Source: Hondaea fermentalgiana
Lineage: Eukaryota > Sar > Bigyra > Thraustochytrida > Thraustochytriidae
Assembly: GCA_014084085.1 (NCBI GenBank)
Contig: NPFB01000052.1
Coordinates: 87,349 to 151,348 of the forward strand
Direction of reading: 5' to 3'
DNA length: 64,000 nt
Part shown: positions 59,482 to 64,000 of the stretch, piece after piece
Layout: every line of letters begins with the position of its first letter
Numbering within the stretch: position 1 is the first letter of the stretch
The notes under the pieces: generated by a model
Databases searched by the model: none
What the model saw: the letters and a program-made list of their open reading frames with translations, nothing else
What the model was told of the DNA's origin: nothing
Position numbers and translations under genes: made by a program

Positions 59482-60045
59482 GTTGCCTCTTACTTTTCTT
59501 GATTGCTAAGAGCTCTGATGATCACATCGCCAGGGGACTCGACGTACGTCAATTATCAATCTGCACATTGGTTATCCTCGACTCATGGAACAGCGAATGG
59601 ATGCTGTTGAACCAAAAAGAGTAGCAGATTGTTCTGCCCCAAGAATCGAATCTATAACAGGCCTATGGTCAAAGCGATTGATTGCGACTGCACCAGCTTT
59701 TCAATCAAGAGTTGGCCTATGATTTTATTTTTTCTTCATTGTTTTTATCCAAGAAGAAAATATGATCTGTATCGAAAGCACACAAAGTTTTGTATTTTTA
59801 CTTTAATACTGTGAGCCGTGGAGAAGGCGAGGCACGACCTTTCAAGGAGTCCCTCCTCTATTCAATCTTCTAAACATTGAGTTCGCTGACAAGTGCATCG
59901 CCCTTTCGTATGAACGCTTTGCAATCGCAATTACACTGGGTCTTTCTTGCGTGTTCGCAGAAAACGCAAGAGAAGAGACTGTGGCTCGGGGCTCGCCGAC
60001 GACCGCGACTGGCTGCTTGCAAGATGTCTCGCGCGAAGAGAAGTC
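59482..60045. other. Convergent spacer with duplicated 3' fragment
   Basis: 564 bp between the EF-hand (+) and JmjC (-) genes. Apart from the decayed copy at 59537-59647 it is AT-rich (about 59690-59815) and without a recognised gene. Confidence 0.6.
59537..59647 (+). pseudogene. Decayed duplicate of the EF-hand gene 3' end
   Basis: This stretch aligns by eye with 59301-59414 inside the EF-hand gene. Shared blocks include ATCTGCACATT, ATCCTCGA, TGGA(G/A)CAGCGAATGG and AAAGAG(C/T)AGCAGAT, in the same order and spacing with small indels. The offset is about 235 bp. The copy has lost the frame, so it is a relic of a partial tandem duplication. Confidence 0.85.
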
Positions 60046-61611
60046 TTACGGATTCTTGGCAGGAAGTGTAAGACAGCGGAGAAAGAGACACATTTTGTCA
60101 AAGCCGACCGCCGCAGCAACGGTAGCCTCCCACCAGTCAGCGAGAAACATGTCGAGCACGGGATGAAGCTGCTCGCAAGGTTCGTGCTTGAAGACCTTGA
60201 GATTATCGGCAAAAATATCGCCAAAGGACTTGCGGATTGGTTCGGGCATACCTTCGACAGTTTGCGAGAGGTCCGGGCACTGCGAAGCCTTCCAATCACC
60301 ACAGCCGTAAGCGTCCCAGTCGTGGCTAAAGCGGCGCTCAAGGATCTCTGCAATGTGGGGCTTGATGCTCTCCAAGTCGTACTTTTTATCAGTGCGACTG
60401 GCGCATGCATGGTTCTTGACCGCAACAGAAAAGCCGAGTACAAAAATGGCAACCATGTTGGGATACTCGGATGGATGATGTACAACGAGGTCGCGGAGAG
60501 GCTTTGGCATAATTCTCTCCTCCTGAAGCCAGAATTTGTGACCGATCCGCAGGCGGGACCTCGAGAAAAAGTTCACGTTCGCCGTGTCGGTGACGCTTTC
60601 GGCGGTGTGCAAATGGTATGCAGGAATGTAGAGGACCTGACCAGGCATGAGGGTGACATTGCGCTTGCCGAAGACGGGTTTCCAGGGAGCAGGGAGACGC
60701 GACTGGCGCGCAGAGACGTGGAACGAGGGATAGATCTCTGCGTTGTACCACTGCGCGGGTGGTGCGACCGAGAATTGCTTTCGGCCCATGACTTGCACGT
60801 TGAAGTTGTTGGCGGTGTCATAGTGAAGCGCCGCCTTGATGCGGCTACGAGCGAGCCAGAGATAGGCGTTTTCGTGTCTTTTGGCCGACGTGAAGACCTC
60901 CACGCCAGACTCGGCCGCCGGCGCAGACTCGTTCGAGGAGGCCAGATCGAGACGAAGCGCCTCAAGCTCTGGCTCAAAGAGATTGTCTGCAAAGTACTCG
61001 TAGGAGGTGGACGCCGAGCCGTCCTCGCCATTGCTGGCCGTGCGAGCAAAGAAATCTTGTGTCGCCATGGACTCGAGCGTCTCCTCGGTGGGCGCGTGAC
61101 CAATGTCAACCTCAAGCGCGGCTTTCGCCATCGAGTTAAGGTTTTCGTTGTAAAAGACGTCAGAGGTCTTTTTGCTGCGAACTCCCTTGAGCTCCGGGAC
61201 GGTCTCGGCAATGTACGTGGACGTCCACTTGGGAACAGCTTTCCAGGTATCGGTCGGTGCATTGATGATCACCATTGGTTCACCCTTGTCAATAATGGCA
61301 GAGATTTGCTCCTTGGCAGAGAACGCTCCACTCCGATCCCAAAAGTACACGAGAAACCCAGTGCCCGCGTCCTCGTGGATGCGCTCCCAGACAAGATGCC
61401 TCTGGGTCGGGTCCTTCTCGCGATAGTATCTCGTGATGGTGCCGACGAGTCCCACCAGCATGATGATCCCCAGCGCCTTGTACACATTGACGCCGCCCAC
61501 CTTGATCGGGGCCTTGCCCTTGGTCTCCGCTCCCGCGGCGGCTGCCGGCGTTGCTCCAGCGCCAGCACCGGCACCCGCAGCGCCTCCGCGCCGCTGTCTG
61601 AGCACAGACAT
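60046..61611 (-). CDS. Membrane-anchored JmjC/cupin 2-oxoglutarate oxygenase
   Basis: A 521-residue protein. An Ala/Gly-rich start and a single membrane span at about residues 45-60 (ALGIIMLVGLVGTIT) suggest a type II or tail-inserted membrane protein, probably of the secretory pathway or mitochondria. The JmjC-like core has His263 and Asp265 in ALHYDTANNFNVQVMGRKQF and His335 in LMPGQVLYIPAYHLHTAES, i.e. a complete HxD...H iron triad, with RKQF after it as in cupin-8 hydroxylases. Such enzymes hydroxylate protein side chains; the substrate is unknown. Cysteines in the C-terminal tail (CGDWKASQC) suggest a luminal domain. The ATG at 61611 (MSVLRQRRGG) is used; upstream in-frame sequence overlaps the divergent promoter. 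Confidence 0.85.
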   Translation of the reverse strand: MSVLRQRRGGAAGAGAGAGATPAAAAGAETKGKAPIKVGGVNVYKALGIIMLVGLVGTITRYYREKDPTQRHLVWERIHEDAGTGFLVYFWDRSGAFSAKEQISAIIDKGEPMVIINAPTDTWKAVPKWTSTYIAETVPELKGVRSKKTSDVFYNENLNSMAKAALEVDIGHAPTEETLESMATQDFFARTASNGEDGSASTSYEYFADNLFEPELEALRLDLASSNESAPAAESGVEVFTSAKRHENAYLWLARSRIKAALHYDTANNFNVQVMGRKQFSVAPPAQWYNAEIYPSFHVSARQSRLPAPWKPVFGKRNVTLMPGQVLYIPAYHLHTAESVTDTANVNFFSRSRLRIGHKFWLQEERIMPKPLRDLVVHHPSEYPNMVAIFVLGFSVAVKNHACASRTDKKYDLESIKPHIAEILERRFSHDWDAYGCGDWKASQCPDLSQTVEGMPEPIRKSFGDIFADNLKVFKHEPCEQLHPVLDMFLADWWEATVAAAVGFDKMCLFLRCLTLPAKNP

Positions 61612-61819
61612 CTTATCTTGCCTAATCTTATCTTCCGCTCCCTCGCGAACGAATGCTTCTCCGAGCGATCCGTCGGCAGCCCGCTCCGCCCGGCCTTGCC
61701 GAAGCGCTCTGCTCGCAGCGCAGCTCCTCGGCCGCGTCCCGCGCGAGCGTCGCCGCGACTCCAACCTCGCGCGCGATGGACTTTTGCTTGCTCTCGCACG
61801 CCTGGTCCAAGTTGATTTC
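61612..61819. promoter_or_regulatory. Divergent promoter region, JmjC gene (-) and tentative gene (+)
   Basis: 208 bp of GC-rich sequence between divergent ATGs. A role as shared promoter depends on the plus-strand gene being real. Confidence 0.35.
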
Positions 61820-62485
61820 ATGCCCCGCCGTGTGCACGATGATGTCTACGTTGCCAGGGACGGGCGCGCTCTGTCCCTGCGCGCGACCTCCCAGGCAGAA
61901 GAGCGCCATACCGTCACCCGCGCCACGTGCGCAGGTGACGCGTTCTCTGGTTTTCTACATCAAGAGAGCGCGAGCGAGAGCTCGATTGACAGTGAATGGG
62001 CCGCGTCTTGGGGTTTCGTTTGTTTGGGGTTATGTACGACCAAACCGCTTGCGACGGGCCATCGCGGTGGCCATAATCGCAAGCAGATCCTCCTGACGCG
62101 CTCTGGTCCGGTCAAGTTTGTGTTGTGCTCCGCGTTTCACGTGAGCCGAGCGCTGGCGTGTTCCTTCACCAAGCTAGGGAGGCAACACTGCGTCGCTCTC
62201 GTAGACGATGAGTGTGTCTTGCCTGAGCGCTACCGAACGTCTGCGAAGCGAAGTGCTCGCGACATGCTGGACGACATCGAAGCATTCGAGGACAGCCAGA
62301 GCCTCCACAACACGGTCAGCGACCGTCTGCGTCAGGCGGAGATCCACGGAGGACAGGCCGAGGCCATGCGTGCAGCTGCAGCAGACCCCGCCAGCAAAGC
62401 GGTAAAGTCGAGGTCTAGGAGTGGCGTAGGGCTCTTCTACTTGGCTCAAATGGACGGTCATCAGCCAGGAAGGAGCAAATCATAA
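61820..62485 (+). CDS. Tentative small gene, possibly with intron
   Basis: An open frame of 221 codons starts MPRRVHDDVYVARDGRALSL. The ends look coding: the start above and RDMLDDIEAFEDSQSLHNTV with a following Ala-rich helix. The middle (about 61935-62177) does not. It begins with a donor-like CAG/GTGACG and ends with CAAGCTAG; it is 243 nt long, a multiple of three, and free of in-frame stops. If it is removed, the product is about 140 residues with several cysteines. A second donor-like site (GCG/GTAAAG at 62402) suggests that the 3' end may also be spliced. I do not recognise the family. Existence of the gene is plausible; the structure is uncertain. Confidence 0.4.
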   Translation: MPRRVHDDVYVARDGRALSLRATSQAEERHTVTRATCAGDAFSGFLHQESASESSIDSEWAASWGFVCLGLCTTKPLATGHRGGHNRKQILLTRSGPVKFVLCSAFHVSRALACSFTKLGRQHCVALVDDECVLPERYRTSAKRSARDMLDDIEAFEDSQSLHNTVSDRLRQAEIHGGQAEAMRAAAADPASKAVKSRSRSGVGLFYLAQMDGHQPGRSKS

Positions 62486-63506
62486 ATGCTTGGATGGCCG
62501 AGGTACGTGAAGCGCGCAACCGGATGAGGAGAGGGGCGCAGCGCAGCGGCGGCGATGATGGCGGCGGCGGCGGCGGCGGCGAGCGGACAAAGGGCGATCC
62601 ACAATGATAAGAACTATGCACACAAGCTTTCACAAAATGTAGTGCTGCCCGAGCGGCTACGGCTCGATGAGGGCAAGATCGATAGAATTGAGTGGACCTT
62701 GAGGCAAGACGCCCGCCGCCCGTGTGTGCGTGAAGGGCGACGGAGGAAGAGGCAAGCGAGCGAGCGAGCGAGCGAGCATGGTGGGGATTTTCTGGTTACA
62801 CGTTTCCAAAACATGATCGATGGATGTGCTAACAACAAGTCGTCTTTTTTCCTTTACAAAACAGGTTGAAGAAAGCGTGATGACGACATGTTGACCATGG
62901 TGCTCACTCACAGTCAGCTTGCTGCTGAAAAGCAGTAGAGAGGAAGGTTGGGAGAAGGTGCGCTTTTTTTGTTCTTTATTTGGCCTTGCGTACGTGTATA
63001 CAGGAGCATCAGAAGGACCCGAGAGATCGCTCCTCTTGCATTTGGTTTCTTTCCAGTAGAACGGCACTTGATCCAACTCGTGTCAGTCAAGCCGAGCGTT
63101 ATATGCTGACTTGGGATCCTGAAATGGGTCGGATAATTGATCCGCTTGCAAGACTGTTTCGCTGATGGTTTTCTTCGACGGGGAGAGACGTAACTTGCCG
63201 CTCATTTAAACCACTAGGGCCGGGTTATGGAAATGCGCCTCGACCTTTCGCCTCTCTTGGCCCAGCATTGCGTGCGTACCTCTTGTTGCGATGCAAAAAA
63301 GACAAATCAGTGCCTTCGGTGAGCTAGTTGAAGACATCAACGACGAAGTCCAACCTTCGATGCTTGACTGAATATAGAATGGGCGCTTGAATCTGAAAGG
63401 GAGACAGTATTCGGCCAGAAGCGCAGTTGTTGTTCAGAACAATCCTGTTCCTCAGGATGTTACGAAGAAAGGTCCTTTGAAATCGCCCAATCTCTTCCCA
63501 TTTCGA
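62486..63506. other. Region without a recognised gene
   Basis: About 1 kb. It holds a GGC repeat (about 62549-62580) and a GAGC repeat (about 62755-62777). Short frames have no domains. It may include 3' exons of the tentative gene upstream and the 3' flank of SKP1. Confidence 0.5.
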
Positions 63507-64000
63507 TCAAGAGTCATTTTGCGTAGAGGGATCCTCTGGCGTGGCAATGGTGGCGTCATCGACATCAGGCCCGGTTTCCCATTTGTTGTATTCATGAACG
63601 AGGGCCTCCTGCTCTGCGGTCAAGTTGACAGGGGGGCCAAAAGCTTCGGTGCGTTCGGCCGGAGTCATGGCTTTGAGCTCTGCGGCGATCTTGGCGCACG
63701 CTAGGTCAAGCAATGACGCAATATCAAGATAGTTGGCGCACGAGATGATGGCGAAGATCTCGTCGCGGTCGCGGTCGACAAACTCAACATAGGCGGGAGG
63801 AATATAGTCCGTGAGAATTTCGGAGATGAGTGGCTTTTCAAAGTCGGGGAGCGGGTCCTTGGCATGCATGGTGCAGAACTCGAGCACAGTCTTCAAGACG
63901 TTGCCCTTTACGTTTGGCAGAGGTACGTCTGGGATGTCAACGTCGTCTTGGCGGCGGCGGGCTCGTCGTCTTCACACTCCTCGATCATTTCGCGAATGAG
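63507..64000 (-). CDS. SKP1: SKP1-like SCF ubiquitin ligase subunit (5' partial, apparent frameshift)
   Basis: SKP1 links F-box proteins to cullin-1. Reading from the window edge, one frame gives LIREMIEECEDDEP, the helix that precedes the linker in SKP1. A different frame, from about 63945 on, gives DVDIPDVPLPNVKGNVLKTV, then VLEFCTMHAKDPLP, FAIISCANYLDIASLLDL and the F-box-binding MTPAERTEAFG to the stop at 63507. The two halves abut without room for an intron, so one base appears to be missing near 63940-63952, within a GCC-repeat context. The C-terminus (EYNKWETG, then an acidic tail) replaces the usual EEEEQVRKENQW-type end. The start lies outside the window. Confidence 0.85.

Overview
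The window reads as nuclear DNA of a GC-rich, intron-poor heterotrophic protist, most likely a thraustochytrid (Labyrinthulomycetes, Stramenopiles, of the Aurantiochytrium/Hondaea type). That assignment is an inference. It rests on eukaryote-only genes (histone stem-loop binding protein, SKP1, DHHC acyltransferase, NSA2, MRT4, mitochondrial EF-G2), long single-exon genes with the standard code, GC-rich coding sequence with Ser/Asp/Glu tracts, promoters full of simple repeats, and a 100-N scaffold gap at 38650-38749.

Layout. 1-2680: microsatellite-rich desert. 2.7-4.1 kb: mitochondrial citrate synthase (+). 5.0-7.1: kelch/BTB protein (-). 8.7-9.7: membrane RING-CH ubiquitin ligase (+). 9.9-10.7: NSA2 (-). 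11.3-12.2: methylglutaconyl/enoyl-CoA hydratase (-). 13.4-16.3: two tandem quinone-oxidoreductase-like paralogs (+). 16.6-17.7: unknown protein (-). 17.9-21.3: LamG/Sel1 repeat protein (+). 21.6-23.1: PHO80-type cyclin (-). 24.5-25.2: four 167-bp tandem repeats. 25.2-26.6: two-exon WD40 gene (-). 26.8-27.5: short DHHC protein (+). 27.6-28.7: three-exon ALKBH6 (-). 29.2-30.4: metallo-beta-lactamase-fold hydrolase (+). 30.7-32.6: BTB plus nucleotidyltransferase-like protein (+). 32.7-33.8: SLBP (-). 34.4-36.8: mitochondrial EF-G2 (+). 37.2-38.3: aspartate-semialdehyde dehydrogenase (-). 39.3-42.3: unknown 999-residue protein (+). 42.8-43.5: MRT4 (-). 44.8-51.9: giant acidic/serine-rich ankyrin protein (+). 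52.4-53.6: hotdog-fold protein (-). 54.4-55.7: old yellow enzyme (+). 56.1-59.5: EF-hand protein (+). 60.0-61.6: membrane-anchored JmjC protein (-). 61.8-62.5: tentative small gene (+). 63.5-64.0: SKP1 (-), partial, with an apparent frameshift.

The genes do not form an operon. They are housekeeping and regulatory genes on alternating strands, in convergent pairs (as close as 26 bp) and divergent pairs that share repeat-rich promoters. Shared themes are 60S ribosome biogenesis (NSA2, MRT4), mitochondrial metabolism and translation (citrate synthase, EF-G2, possibly the hydratase), and ubiquitin or protein turnover (RING-CH, kelch/BTB, Sel1-type, SKP1).

The observations I rate highest are the BTB protein with a nucleotidyltransferase-like core, the Nopp140-like array of RLPS motifs in the giant protein, the ABAB higher-order 167-bp repeat that runs into the 3' end of the WD40 gene, and a decayed copy of the EF-hand gene's 3' end just downstream of it. 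Two gene models (ALKBH6 and WD40) were rebuilt from splice signals and reading-frame phase.
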